Positions 25,257-34,014 of a stretch of DNA of 49,489 nt are shown here, in pieces. The number at the start of each line of letters is the position of its first letter. Within the stretch, counting starts at the first letter, position 1. The notes beneath the pieces were generated by a model. It made no database searches and was not told where the DNA came from. It worked only from the letters and a program-made list of their open reading frames with translations. The stretch comes from Candidatus Eiseniibacteriota bacterium (lineage in GTDB: Bacteria > Eisenbacteria > RBG-16-71-46 > JACRLI01): positions 1-49,489 of the forward strand of contig JANXVU010000079.1 in assembly GCA_025351485.1 (NCBI GenBank), written 5' to 3'. Both the position numbers and the translations under genes were made by a program.

Positions 25257-25916
25257 ATGAAATTCTTTCTCGACACCGCCAACCTCCAGGAGATCCAGGA
25301 GGCCGCTTCGCTTGGAGTGCTGGACGGCGTGACCACCAATCCTTCCCTGGTGGCCAGGGAAAAGGGCGACTACCTCGAGAACCTGATCAGGATCTGCGAG
25401 ACCGTGAAGGGACCGGTGAGCGCCGAAGTCGTGACCACCGAATACGACTCCATGGTGGAGGAGGGCCGCAAGCTGGCCAAGGTGCACAAGCACATCGTGG
25501 TCAAGATCCCGATGATCCGGGAGGGCGTGAAGGCCATCAAGACCCTCAGCAGCGAAGGGATCAAGATCAACTGCACGCTGATCTTCTCGGCGGTCCAGGG
25601 GCTCATCGCCGCCAAGGCCGGGGCCACCTACCTGAGCCCGTTCGTGGGACGCATCGACGACACCGGGCACGACGGCATGGTGCTGGTGCGGGACATGGTC
25701 CAGATCATCGAGCTGCACGACCTCGAGGCCCAGGTGTTGGCGGCCAGCCTGCGTCACCCGATGCACGTGCTGGAGGCCGCGCTGGCCGGGGCGCACGTTG
25801 GGACCATGCCCAAGTCGGTGTTCGACCAGTGCTTCAAGCATCCCCTGACCGACATCGGGCTGGCCCGCTTCCTGGAAGACTACAAGAAGTCGCAGGCGCA
25901 GGGCGCCGCCGGCTAG
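25257..25916 (+). CDS. fsa: Fructose-6-phosphate aldolase / small transaldolase (TalC family)
   Basis: The 219-residue protein is a small class I aldolase of the transaldolase family. MKFFLDTANLQEIQEA and GVTTNPSLVAREKG are the first conserved blocks. The Schiff-base lysine is Lys83 in HIVVKIPMIREGVKA. TLIFSAVQGLIAAKAGATYLSPFVGR and the C-terminal TDIGLARFLEDYKK complete the fold. By eye, aldolase and transaldolase activity cannot be told apart. The ATG at 25257 has AAAGGGG just before it. It lies 10 bases after truA, so it is probably in the same operon as asd-ecfT-truA. Confidence 0.92.
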   Translation: MKFFLDTANLQEIQEAASLGVLDGVTTNPSLVAREKGDYLENLIRICETVKGPVSAEVVTTEYDSMVEEGRKLAKVHKHIVVKIPMIREGVKAIKTLSSEGIKINCTLIFSAVQGLIAAKAGATYLSPFVGRIDDTGHDGMVLVRDMVQIIELHDLEAQVLAASLRHPMHVLEAALAGAHVGTMPKSVFDQCFKHPLTDIGLARFLEDYKKSQAQGAAG

Positions 25917-25935
25917 TTCCAGCCAACCCGGCTCC

Positions 25936-25968
25936 CGGGCGGCGCGTCCCACGGGGGCGTGCCGCCCG
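25936..25968 (+). terminator. Strong hairpin between the transaldolase and HtrA genes
   Basis: A 15-bp stem (25936-25950 with 25954-25968) with two G-T pairs surrounds the loop ACG. The following TCCTGTTCC has few consecutive T, so it is either a weak intrinsic terminator or a 3' protecting hairpin. Confidence 0.55.
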
Positions 25969-26037
25969 TCCTGTTCCCGGCGGCCGGATGGAAGTTCAAG
26001 GTTCTCTTGCAACAGTTTCACGGGAGGAATCAAGCGA

Positions 26038-27174
26038 ATGAAGATTCGAAGCTGGGCGCCGCCGGCGCTGCTGGCCCTTGGGATCGCCTCGGGCATGGCC
26101 CGGGCCGCGGATCCGGGCATCGTCTCCGGCACGGGCGGGGATGCCATCGCCGGATCTCGCCAGAGCGCCATTACCCGGGCGGCGGCACGCGCCGGCGCGG
26201 CGGTGGTCTCGATCAGCGTCATCCAGACCCAGGTGGTGCAGGAGAGCCCGTTCTTCTCGTTTTTTCCCGATGAGTTCTTCGAGCGGTTCTCGCCGCCCAT
26301 GCAGTACCGCCGCGAGGTCCCGGGGCTCGGCTCGGGATTCATCATGAACAAGGAAGGCTACATTCTCACCAATTCCCACGTGGCCCAGGGGGCCCGCCAG
26401 ATCAAGGTCACCCTCACCGACGGCCGGCAGTTCGAAGGCAAGCTGATCGGCAGCGACCCCAACTTCGACCTGGCGGTCATCAGGATCGAGGGGGCCAATC
26501 TGCCGGTGGCCGCGATCGGGAACTCCGACGAGTTGATCGTGGGAGAGTGGGCCATCGCCATCGGCAATCCGTTCGGGTATCTCCTCAACGATACCAAGCC
26601 TTCGGTGACGGTCGGAGTGGTGAGCGCCACCCGCCGCGACATCAAGCCCGAGGCCGGGACGAGCGCTGTGTACAAGAACATGATCCAGACCGACGCGGCC
26701 ATCAATCCCGGCAACTCCGGCGGGCCGCTGGTGAACAGCGTGGGCGAGGTGATCGGGATCAACACGTTCATCTTTTCCAAGGGTGGGGGCTCGATCGGGC
26801 TGGGATTCGCCATCCCGATCAACACCGCCAAGAAGGTGTTCGACGAGATTCTTCAATTCGGCCACGTGCGCAACGTGTGGATCGGGGTGCAGGTGCAGGA
26901 CATCACGCCTTACCTGGCACAGGGCATGAGCCTCATTAATCGCGACGGCGTGATCGTAAGCAAGATCGAGCGGGGCAGCCCCGCGGCACGGGCCGGAATC
27001 CGGGTGGGCGACATTATTCGGAAGGTGAATGGCGAGAAGATCCGCAATTCCGACGAGGCCGGGCGGTCGATTTTTGGGGCGGGGGTGGGAGATTCGGTGA
27101 CGCTCACCACCGAGCGCGACGGCAAGGAGCAGGAGGCGAAGCTGGTGCTGGGGGAGGCGAAGGATTCGCCGTAG
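26038..27174 (+). CDS. Periplasmic HtrA/Deg-type serine protease with one PDZ domain
   Basis: The 378-residue protein has a signal peptide (ending at GMARAAD) and a trypsin-like domain. His114 is in NSHVAQGA, Asp144 in NFDLAVIRI and Ser227 in NPGNSGGPLVN. The loop FFSFFPDEFFERFSPP before the domain is typical of DegP-type LA loops. One PDZ domain follows (about residues 285-370, WIGVQVQDITPYLA and GSPAARAGIRVGDII). A single PDZ makes it DegS-like rather than DegP-like in layout, yet it has a cleavable-looking signal rather than a clear anchor. GGGAGG precedes the ATG by 10 bases. It likely degrades or senses misfolded envelope proteins. Confidence 0.93.
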   Translation: MKIRSWAPPALLALGIASGMARAADPGIVSGTGGDAIAGSRQSAITRAAARAGAAVVSISVIQTQVVQESPFFSFFPDEFFERFSPPMQYRREVPGLGSGFIMNKEGYILTNSHVAQGARQIKVTLTDGRQFEGKLIGSDPNFDLAVIRIEGANLPVAAIGNSDELIVGEWAIAIGNPFGYLLNDTKPSVTVGVVSATRRDIKPEAGTSAVYKNMIQTDAAINPGNSGGPLVNSVGEVIGINTFIFSKGGGSIGLGFAIPINTAKKVFDEILQFGHVRNVWIGVQVQDITPYLAQGMSLINRDGVIVSKIERGSPAARAGIRVGDIIRKVNGEKIRNSDEAGRSIFGAGVGDSVTLTTERDGKEQEAKLVLGEAKDSP

Positions 27175-27208
27175 GTCATCGGTCCGGCTCGCGAGCCTTG
27201 GGGCCTGC

Positions 27209-28324
27209 GTGGCGCTCGGCGCGGCCATCCTGGTCGCGTGGCCGGTCGCCGCGCCCGCGCAACCCAAGGCGGGAGATGCCCGCCCGGGCGATTCCTTCGC
27301 GGCGGGCGCCGATGTAAGTTCCTTGCCCGCGATCATAGCGCACGGCGGCGTATACCGCGACGAGCTCGGCACCGGGGATGCGCTGTCGATCCTGCGCCGG
27401 CACGGCCTGCGGTGGGTGAGGCTCCGCCTGTGGCACGCGCCCGCGGATGGCCGCTGCGGCCTGGCCGGGACCCTGGCCCTGGCGCGCCGGGCGCATGCCC
27501 AAGGCTTTTCCATCTTCCTCGACCTGCATTACTCGGACACCTGGGCCGATCCCGGCCGCCAGGATCCGCCCGCTGCATGGCGGCACATCCGCCCCCTGGC
27601 CCTTGAAGACAGCGTCCGCCTTTACACCCGCGATGTCCTGCGCGCGTTTCTCGCCCAGGGGACTCCGCCCGCGCTGGTCCAGCCCGGCAACGAGATCACT
27701 TCGGGAATGCTGTGGGACACGGGCCGCGTGGGCGGGCGTTTGGATACGCCGCCGCAGTGGCGCAGCCTCGGCCGCCTGCTGAAGGCGGCTACCCGCGGCG
27801 TGCAGGAGGCCTCGCCAGGGCGGCCCGGCCCGGGAATCGTCCTGCACGTGGACCAGGGAGGCAACCGCGCGACTTGCCGATGGTTCTTCGATCATCTGAA
27901 AGACGCGGGGGTGGAGTACGACGCCATCGGCGTGTCGTTCTATCCATGGTGGCACGGCACGCTGGCGGGGCTCCGGGACAACCTGGATTTCATGGCGGAG
28001 CGCTATCACAAGGATGTCTACGTGGTGGAGACGGCGTACCCGTGGACGTTGCAGTGGTTCGATTCCACCGCCAACGCCGTGGGCCGGCCCGCGCAGCTCC
28101 ATTCGGGATACGAGGCCTCGGAGTCGGGACAGGCCGCCTTCGTGGGTGATGTGGTGCGTGCCGTGAGGGCCGTGCCCAGAGGGCGAGGGCGGGGAGTCTT
28201 CTACTGGGGGGCGGAGTGGATCACGGCGCGCGGAGCGGGATCGCCATGGGAAAACGCCGCGCTCTTCGATGACCGCGGAAATCTACTGCACGCCGCCGAC
28301 TCGCTGGGGACATCCGCCCGCTGA
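27209..28324 (+). CDS. Secreted glycoside hydrolase family 53 (arabinogalactan endo-beta-1,4-galactanase)
   Basis: GH53 enzymes cut beta-1,4-galactan of pectin side chains. The 371-residue frame holds the (beta/alpha)8 barrel: GADVSSLPAI with the missing-residue-type opening, RLRLWHAP, FLDLHYSDTWADPGRQ, the acid/base Glu162 in QPGNEITSGMLWD and the nucleophile Glu274 in VVETAYPWT. YWGAEWI is near the C-terminus. From the GTG the signal peptide has no positive charge. Starting at ATT 27164, six bases after GGGGAGG, would add 15 residues with a basic start (RRRSSVRLA). That start would overlap the protease gene by 11 bases. Confidence 0.88.
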   Translation: MALGAAILVAWPVAAPAQPKAGDARPGDSFAAGADVSSLPAIIAHGGVYRDELGTGDALSILRRHGLRWVRLRLWHAPADGRCGLAGTLALARRAHAQGFSIFLDLHYSDTWADPGRQDPPAAWRHIRPLALEDSVRLYTRDVLRAFLAQGTPPALVQPGNEITSGMLWDTGRVGGRLDTPPQWRSLGRLLKAATRGVQEASPGRPGPGIVLHVDQGGNRATCRWFFDHLKDAGVEYDAIGVSFYPWWHGTLAGLRDNLDFMAERYHKDVYVVETAYPWTLQWFDSTANAVGRPAQLHSGYEASESGQAAFVGDVVRAVRAVPRGRGRGVFYWGAEWITARGAGSPWENAALFDDRGNLLHAADSLGTSAR

Positions 28325-28345
28325 GGCCGACGGGGCCGCGGCCGA

Positions 28346-29341
28346 CTATGGATCCCCGCGCCTCACGGGCTCCAGCGGCCCTCCGCACTGCGAACACTTT
28401 TCGGCGCCCCGCGCGAACTGCAATCCGCACGCGGGGCACCACCGTTCGGCCCCGCGTTCCCAGATTCGCGAATCCTGCCCCTTGAGCTCGCGAATCTTTA
28501 CCCACATCTCTGTCAGATCCGACTCCGCGAGGCGCACCGTGCCCGCATCACGCTTTCCCGAATCCACGCCCTGCAGCGAAAGCGAACCGCCCAGGCCGAT
28601 CCGGAGCCGGCCGTCCTCCAACTGCCGCGCATCCAAGGCCTGCAGCGGAAACTCCTGGTCGCCGTCGGGCCCGTCGAGCAGGAGGCCGGTGTCACGGAGC
28701 ACCACCCGCAGGGTGCGCCGGGTGAGCACCGCGGCCAATGCGAAAAGTCCCGCCGCGAATCCCGCCAGGATGAACAAGGCCCGGAAGTCCGGGTTCCCGG
28801 CGGTCAGGAACAGCACCACCACCAGGACGAAACCCGCCAGCATGGTTTCAGACCTGCCATCCCACGGCGGCACCGCCACGTGGAGCACCCGCGGCTCCAG
28901 GCGGAGCACCGGGCGCTCGGGGGCGGACTCCGGGGGCGCGACCTCCGGCAGTGCGTCCCAACGGGACTTCCAGCGGTGGTCGCAGTTCCAGCACTTCCAT
29001 CGGGCGCGAAAGAAGGGCAGGGGGAGGCCGACCAGGAACCATGACAGGAACACCAGCCAGCGCATGGGCTGGTCGCGCCCCACGCGCAAGGACCCGCACG
29101 AAGGACAGCGGAGCGGCACCTGCGCCGCCACCGGCCGGCGGAGGATGCCGAGCACCGCCGAGGCGCGCTCCACCTCCGTGGTTCGCACCCGCAGCCGGAT
29201 TCCTCCCAGCGCCTGCCCGTAGATCGACACCAGGCCCTCCCCCTCCAGGAGAGCTTCGATTCCTTGCTCCTCCAGCGCCCCTCTGGCCACGTGGGCTTCG
29301 GGGTGGGAGGAGAACGTGGCCAGAGTCACAAAGTCATCCAT
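28346..29341 (-). CDS. DUF2007-type protein with zinc ribbons and membrane segments
   Basis: The 331-residue protein opens with a DUF2007 domain (MDDFVTLATFSSHPEAHVAR, then GALEEQGIEALLEGEG), a small fold thought to bind ligands. A zinc ribbon follows (CPSCGSLRVGR and CWNCDHRWKSR). Two to three membrane segments are visible (WLVFLSWFLVGLPLPFF; MLAGFVLVVVLFLTAG; ALFILAGFAAGLFALAAVL). A cytoplasmic beta-rich part and a second zinc ribbon (CPACG, CSQCGG) end the protein. The ATG at 29341 is preferred because the DUF2007 domain starts there. It is the only gene on the reverse strand between 5 and 49 kb. Function unknown. Confidence 0.8.
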   Translation of the reverse strand: MDDFVTLATFSSHPEAHVARGALEEQGIEALLEGEGLVSIYGQALGGIRLRVRTTEVERASAVLGILRRPVAAQVPLRCPSCGSLRVGRDQPMRWLVFLSWFLVGLPLPFFRARWKCWNCDHRWKSRWDALPEVAPPESAPERPVLRLEPRVLHVAVPPWDGRSETMLAGFVLVVVLFLTAGNPDFRALFILAGFAAGLFALAAVLTRRTLRVVLRDTGLLLDGPDGDQEFPLQALDARQLEDGRLRIGLGGSLSLQGVDSGKRDAGTVRLAESDLTEMWVKIRELKGQDSRIWERGAERWCPACGLQFARGAEKCSQCGGPLEPVRRGDP

Positions 29342-29399
29342 GGTTCCATAAGCCTCTACCCGTGAGGGGCTTCTGTCAATCCGACCGGCCCGAACCACC

Positions 29400-29429
29400 T
29401 TGACGCCAGCCAGAATTTGCAGTTATGGT
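29400..29429 (+). promoter_or_regulatory. Promoter for the secreted protein gene at 29.5 kb
   Basis: TTGACG (29400-29405) and TATGGT (29424-29429) are 18 bases apart, in the divergent gap between the DUF2007 gene and the secreted-protein gene. Confidence 0.5.
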
Positions 29430-29449
29430 AATCCGCATTCTTCTAGATA

Positions 29450-29472
29450 TTCCGGCAACATGATGGCCGGAA
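29450..29472 (+). repeat. Inverted repeat in the leader of the secreted protein gene
   Basis: TTCCGGC (29450-29456) and GCCGGAA (29466-29472) form a perfect 7-bp inverted repeat with a nine-base loop, about 65 bases upstream of the start codon. Confidence 0.5.
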
Positions 29473-29536
29473 AATGCCCCGTCGCCTCCGTGGCACAGGG
29501 GATCGCAGCGCACCATGCACCAGAAGGAAAATCCCC

Positions 29537-30193
29537 ATGCGCCAAGCTACCACCGTGGTCTCCTCAGCCTTGTTCATTCTCGCGCTGGCCTCCCTTGCCG
29601 GCGCCCAGACCCGCACCCCGTGGCAGATGCACGACGGCCTGGAAGTCACGCCGTCCAATCCGCTCGGGTTGGTGCAGTTCACCTGCAGCCCCAGCCAGCA
29701 CGGCGATGTCTGCGAATACGACGTCGCCACCATTCCGGCCGGCGCCGATCCCGGCTGGGGCCCCGCTCCGGACGGCCAGATCATCAACTTCAGCATTCCC
29801 TCGCGCGTCTGCCAGGCTCCGATCAGCTGCATGGCCTACGGCGACTTCACCTATTTCCAGACGTTCGTCGACATTCCGGTCAACGTCCAGGTGACCCAGT
29901 TCACGATCGCCTTCAACGGCATGGATGACGGCTCCCGGGTCTCGATCTTCAACTCGGTGTATCCTACCGGGCTGGTCATTCCCGGCAGCTACGTGTTCCT
30001 GGGCGGCACCGGCACCGCCGATCTCAAGAACTATGTGGTGAGCGGCGAATTGAACCGCGTGGTGATCACGCAGGTGGACGACTGCTGCTCCGAGAACAAC
30101 CTTCGAAGCGCCGTGGTGGTGCTCAACGGAACGGACCTGACCACGGCGGCCAAGGCCGTCAACTGGGGCAAGCTCCGCCGCAGCTACCGCTAG
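29537..30193 (+). CDS. Secreted beta-rich protein ending in an NWxxLRxxYR tail
   Basis: The 218-residue protein has a clear signal peptide (TTVVSSALFILALASLAGAQ). The mature part looks all-beta, with FTIAFNGMDDGSRVSIFNS and the Cys-Cys pair VDDCCSENNL suggesting a lectin-like or carbohydrate-binding jelly roll. Four other cysteines may form disulfides. The chain ends in AAKAVNWGKLRRSYR. The last ten residues match those of an unrelated secreted protein at 38 kb, so the tail may be a sorting or anchoring signal. The ATG at 29537 has AAGGAAA upstream and gives a normal signal length. No enzyme motif is seen. Confidence 0.75.
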   Translation: MRQATTVVSSALFILALASLAGAQTRTPWQMHDGLEVTPSNPLGLVQFTCSPSQHGDVCEYDVATIPAGADPGWGPAPDGQIINFSIPSRVCQAPISCMAYGDFTYFQTFVDIPVNVQVTQFTIAFNGMDDGSRVSIFNSVYPTGLVIPGSYVFLGGTGTADLKNYVVSGELNRVVITQVDDCCSENNLRSAVVVLNGTDLTTAAKAVNWGKLRRSYR

Positions 30194-30212
30194 AACCGCA
30201 TCGTCGCGTCAT

Positions 30213-30246
30213 GGGGCCGGCCTTCCACGGGAGGGCCGGCCCTTTT
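30213..30246 (+). terminator. Rho-independent terminator after the secreted protein gene
   Basis: GGGCCGGCC (30214-30222) and GGCCGGCCC (30234-30242) form a perfect 9-bp stem followed by TTTT. Confidence 0.85.
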
Positions 30247-30407
30247 CATGGCCGGGGCTGGCGCGGGGCCGCCCGCTTCTGCTATGTTTCCGACATCAGT
30301 TCATCTATCCGTTCCGCCGCGCCTCGATTTCATCTTCCAGAGCGCGTCCGTTCGCAGCGACGAACCGGGCCCGTTGGGCCCAGCAAAGGGTCCTGAGAGA
30401 CTCCCTC

Positions 30408-31700
30408 ATGATCGATCGCTACACCCGGCCTGCCATGGGCCGCATCTTCAGTGAAGCGCACCGATACGAGCTGTGGCTCGACGTGGAACTTGCCATGTGC
30501 GAGGCCCGGGAGGCGGCGGGCCCGGTTCCTCCGGGCACGGCTGCCGGGATCCGCTCCAGGGCGCGCGTGAGTCCCGAGCGCGTGGCCGAGATCGAAGCCG
30601 TCACCCGCCACGACGTCATCGCATTCCTCACCGCCGTCGCCGAATCGGTGGGCCCGGACTCCCGCTTCCTGCACTGGGGCATGACCTCCTCCGACCTCCT
30701 GGACACCGCTCTTTCGCTGCAACTGCGCGAGGCCGGGGAGCTCCTGGTGACCGGAGCGCAGGCGTTGCTCAAGGCCTTCGCTGAAAAAGCCAACGAGCAC
30801 CGCCGCACGGTGATGGTGGGGCGAACCCATGGCATGCACGCCGAGCCCACCACGCTGGGCCTGAAGCTGCTCGGCTTCTACGATTCCCTGCGGGCCGACC
30901 TGGAGCGCCTGGACCGAGCGGTCCGGCGAATTTCCGCGGGCAAGTTTTCCGGGGCGGTGGGCACCCTGGCGCAACTCTCGCCCGAACTGGAAGAGGATGC
31001 CTGCCGGCGGCTGGGCCTCGTTCCCGCCCCCGTGGCCACGCAGGTCATCTCGCGCGACCGGCACGCCGAGTTCCTGGGATCGCTGGCCCTGATGGCCGCG
31101 ACCCTGGAAAGGTTCGCGCTGGAGATCCGGCACTTGCAGCGGAGCGAGGTGGCCGAGGTGGAAGAGCCGTTCGGCAAGGGCCAGAAGGGCTCCAGCGCCA
31201 TGCCCCACAAGCGAAACCCGATCGTCTCCGAGCGCATCTGCGGACTGTCGCGCCTCATGCGCGCCAACGCCCAGGTGGGGCTGGAGAACATCGCGCTGTG
31301 GCATGAGCGCGACATCTCGCACTCCTCGGCGGAGCGCGTCGTATTGCCGGACAGCTGCATCGCGCTGGACTACATGCTCCACATTTCCCTGGAGCTCGCA
31401 CGAGGCATGGTGGTGCGGGCCGAGCGCATGAAGCAGAACCTGGACTCTTCCCGCGGACTGGTGTTTTCCGAGGCGGTGCTGCTTGCCCTGGTGGACACCG
31501 GCATCACCCGGGAAGAGGCCTACGCGCTGGTCCAGGCCTGCGCGATGAAGACCCTCGAAGACGGATCCACTTTTCTGCAAAACCTGGAAGCTTCCTCCGA
31601 GGTGACCCGGCGGCTGCCGCCGGAGCGCCTTCGGAAGTGTTTCGAACTCGAACATGCCTTGAGGCACATCGATGCCATCTTCCACCGGGTCCTTGGTTGA
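30408..31700 (+). CDS. purB: Adenylosuccinate lyase
   Basis: PurB cleaves SAICAR and adenylosuccinate in purine synthesis. The 430-residue protein starts with the conserved MIDRYTRPAMGRIFSE. It has HDVIAFLTAVAE, GMTSSDLLDTALSLQL and the GRTHGMHAEPTTLGLK histidine block. The flexible signature loop is KGSSAMPHKRNPIVSE, with catalytic Ser at 262-263. It is the first gene of a compact purine cluster; its end overlaps purL by 29 bases. The ATG has only a weak upstream ribosome site. The 160-base gap before it holds the terminator at 30213 and a possible -10 (TATGTT, 30283). Confidence 0.95.
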   Translation: MIDRYTRPAMGRIFSEAHRYELWLDVELAMCEAREAAGPVPPGTAAGIRSRARVSPERVAEIEAVTRHDVIAFLTAVAESVGPDSRFLHWGMTSSDLLDTALSLQLREAGELLVTGAQALLKAFAEKANEHRRTVMVGRTHGMHAEPTTLGLKLLGFYDSLRADLERLDRAVRRISAGKFSGAVGTLAQLSPELEEDACRRLGLVPAPVATQVISRDRHAEFLGSLALMAATLERFALEIRHLQRSEVAEVEEPFGKGQKGSSAMPHKRNPIVSERICGLSRLMRANAQVGLENIALWHERDISHSSAERVVLPDSCIALDYMLHISLELARGMVVRAERMKQNLDSSRGLVFSEAVLLALVDTGITREEAYALVQACAMKTLEDGSTFLQNLEASSEVTRRLPPERLRKCFELEHALRHIDAIFHRVLG

Positions 31701-34014
31701 GGGCGCGCTCGCGGCCGCGTCGCTGATCGACGCGGACCTCGAAGCCGGCCTCCGGGGCCGCGGACTGAACCTCAAGATCGACGAAGCCCGCCGGCTCGCC
31801 GCTGCGCTGGGCCGCGATCCCGCGTGGCCGGAACTGTTCCTGTTCGACGCCATGTGGAGCGAGCACTGCTCCTACAAGAGCAGCCGGCATCTCCTGAAGA
31901 AGTACCTGCCCACCGAGGGCGCTCATATCCTGGTCGGAGTGGGCGAGGACGCCGGGGTCATCCGCGTGCCCACCGCGGACGGCGACTACGCCGTGGTCAT
32001 GGCGCACGAGAGCCACAACCATCCTTCGCAGGTGCTTGCGCACGAAGGGGCGGCCACCGGCGTGGGCGGGATCATCCGCGACGTGGCCTGCATGGGCGCC
32101 GAGGTGATCGGCATCCTGGACGCGCTGCGTTTCGGGGATCCCTTCGGCGCCAATGCGGCGCGGGTGCGCACGGTGATGCGCGGGGTGGTGGAGGGAATCG
32201 CGCACTACGGCGACGCCGTGGGCGTGCCCAACCTGGGCGGCGACGCGGAATTCTCCCCGGTCTACGACGAAAACGTGCTGGTGAACGTCGTCGCGATGGG
32301 CGTGTGCCGCGCGGAGGACATCATCCACAGCCGGGTCCCGGCCGCGGCCGCCTCGGAGCCCTACGATCTGATCCTGGTGGGCAAGCCCACCGATTCCAGT
32401 GGCCTCGGGGGCGCCTCGTTCGCCTCGGTGACGCTCACCGGAAGCCAGGAAAGCCTAGGCGCGGTGCAACTGCCCGATCCGTTCCTCAAGCGGGTTCTGC
32501 TGGCGGCGCAACAGGACGTGCAGCGCATGCTGAAGGAGTCCGGGGCCGAAGTCGGGTTCAAGGACCTCGGCGCCGGCGGCATCGGCTGCGTGGCCTCCGA
32601 GATCGCGGCCGCCTCCGGGTTCGGGGTGGAGATCGACCTGGACCTGGAAACCAAGGTCCCCGACGACCTGCCGGCAGAATTCGTGCTGGTGGCCGAGACC
32701 CAGGAGCGCTTCGCATGGGCGGTGCCGGCGCGGCTCACGCCGGAAGTCCTCCGGATCTACAATGAGCGCTTCGGCCTTCCAAGGATGTACCCGGGCGCGG
32801 GCGCTCGCATCCTGGGCCGCTTCGCCGGCCACGGCCGATTCGTGGTGCGGCACGGGGGGCGGGTGGTGGCGGACGTGCCCAACGAATTGATCACCTCCGG
32901 GATCTCGGTGCACCATCCGGTGCGTCGGCGCGCGGCGCCCGCCCCGCTGGCCACTCCCGCGGTTCAAGACGTGCTCGCCCTGCTGGAGTCGTGGTCCTCG
33001 TCCCCCGCGGCCGCCTCCCGCCGCCCGATCTATCGGTTCTACGACAGCGAGGTGAAGGGCCGGGCGATCCTGCGCCCCGGGGAGGCCGATGCGGGCATGT
33101 TCCTGCTGCGGTGGGGCGGGCCGGAAGGGATCGCGGTGACCGTCGACGGCTCTCCGGGACCGCTGGAAGCGGATCCGCGCGGCGGGGCGGGCATCGCGGT
33201 GTGCGAGGTGTGCCGCAACCTGGCCGCCACCGGGGCCGAGCCATTGGCGCTGACCGATTGCCTGAACTTCGGCAACCCGGAAGATCCCGACGTCATGGGC
33301 GAGTTCGAGGACGTGCTGGAGGGCCTGGGCCAGGCGGCCCGCGCGTTCGGCGTCAAGGGCGGCGGCCCGCTGCCGTTCATCTCCGGAAACGTGAGCCTCT
33401 ACAACCAGCGCAGCGGCGCCCGCAGCATCCCCCCCTCGCCGATCGTGGCAGGCGTGGGGCTCGTGCCGGACTACGGCTCGGCCACCACTCCGCGGCTGAA
33501 ACAGCCCGGAAACCCGCTGATGTTCCTGGGCCGCCGCCGCGGCGCCTTTGCCGGCTCCTGGGCGGCCGCCTCGGTGGGCCTCGGCGGGCGTGGCGCGCTG
33601 CCCGATCCGGCCGAACTGGGAGCCCAGGTGCGGCGCGAGGTGGACCTGGTGCTGGAAGGGATCCGCGCGGGCCGGGTCCATGCCGCGCACGACGTCGCCG
33701 AAGGCGGAGCGCTGTGGACGGCCCTGGAGATGGCCATGGATTCCGGGGATCCGGAGCCGCTCGGCATTGCCGTGGAGGAAGAGTTCGCCCCGTGGATGCT
33801 GGAAGAGCACTGCGGATTCCTGCTGGAAGTCTCGCCCGGGGATTCCGGGGAACTGCAGCGGCGTGCGCGGGAGTCCGGGCTGGAATGTTTCGCGTTTGCG
33901 CGGATCATTCCGGGAGGCACGCTCCGGCTGCGGCAGGGGGCCATCGAGCGCAGCGTGGCCCTCGCCACCCTGGCGGAGGCGCGCTCCTCCGTGCTGAAAG
34001 GCATCGTGCCATGA
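31672..34014 (+). CDS. purL: Phosphoribosylformylglycinamidine synthase, subunit PurL (small type)
   Basis: PurL is the ATP-dependent synthetase subunit of FGAM synthase, step four of the purine pathway. At 780 residues it is the small PurL of PurSLQ complexes, lacking fused PurS and PurQ parts. Motifs include LFDAMWSEHCSYKSSRHLLK, HESHNHPSQVLAHEGAATG, GGIIRDVACMGA, KDLGAGGIGCVASEIA and, in the second half, GDCLNFGNP-like DCLNFGNPEDPDVMG and HDVAEGGALWTALEMA. It depends on PurQ for ammonia and PurS for bridging; both are encoded next. The start overlaps purB by 29 bases and the stop overlaps purQ (ATGA). Confidence 0.95.
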   Translation: MPSSTGSLVEGALAAASLIDADLEAGLRGRGLNLKIDEARRLAAALGRDPAWPELFLFDAMWSEHCSYKSSRHLLKKYLPTEGAHILVGVGEDAGVIRVPTADGDYAVVMAHESHNHPSQVLAHEGAATGVGGIIRDVACMGAEVIGILDALRFGDPFGANAARVRTVMRGVVEGIAHYGDAVGVPNLGGDAEFSPVYDENVLVNVVAMGVCRAEDIIHSRVPAAAASEPYDLILVGKPTDSSGLGGASFASVTLTGSQESLGAVQLPDPFLKRVLLAAQQDVQRMLKESGAEVGFKDLGAGGIGCVASEIAAASGFGVEIDLDLETKVPDDLPAEFVLVAETQERFAWAVPARLTPEVLRIYNERFGLPRMYPGAGARILGRFAGHGRFVVRHGGRVVADVPNELITSGISVHHPVRRRAAPAPLATPAVQDVLALLESWSSSPAAASRRPIYRFYDSEVKGRAILRPGEADAGMFLLRWGGPEGIAVTVDGSPGPLEADPRGGAGIAVCEVCRNLAATGAEPLALTDCLNFGNPEDPDVMGEFEDVLEGLGQAARAFGVKGGGPLPFISGNVSLYNQRSGARSIPPSPIVAGVGLVPDYGSATTPRLKQPGNPLMFLGRRRGAFAGSWAAASVGLGGRGALPDPAELGAQVRREVDLVLEGIRAGRVHAAHDVAEGGALWTALEMAMDSGDPEPLGIAVEEEFAPWMLEEHCGFLLEVSPGDSGELQRRARESGLECFAFARIIPGGTLRLRQGAIERSVALATLAEARSSVLKGIVP

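Noticed and set aside
31824-32765. 313-codon forward frame inside purL
   Set aside because: Arg/Gly-rich shadow in another frame of an intact purL; no motif.
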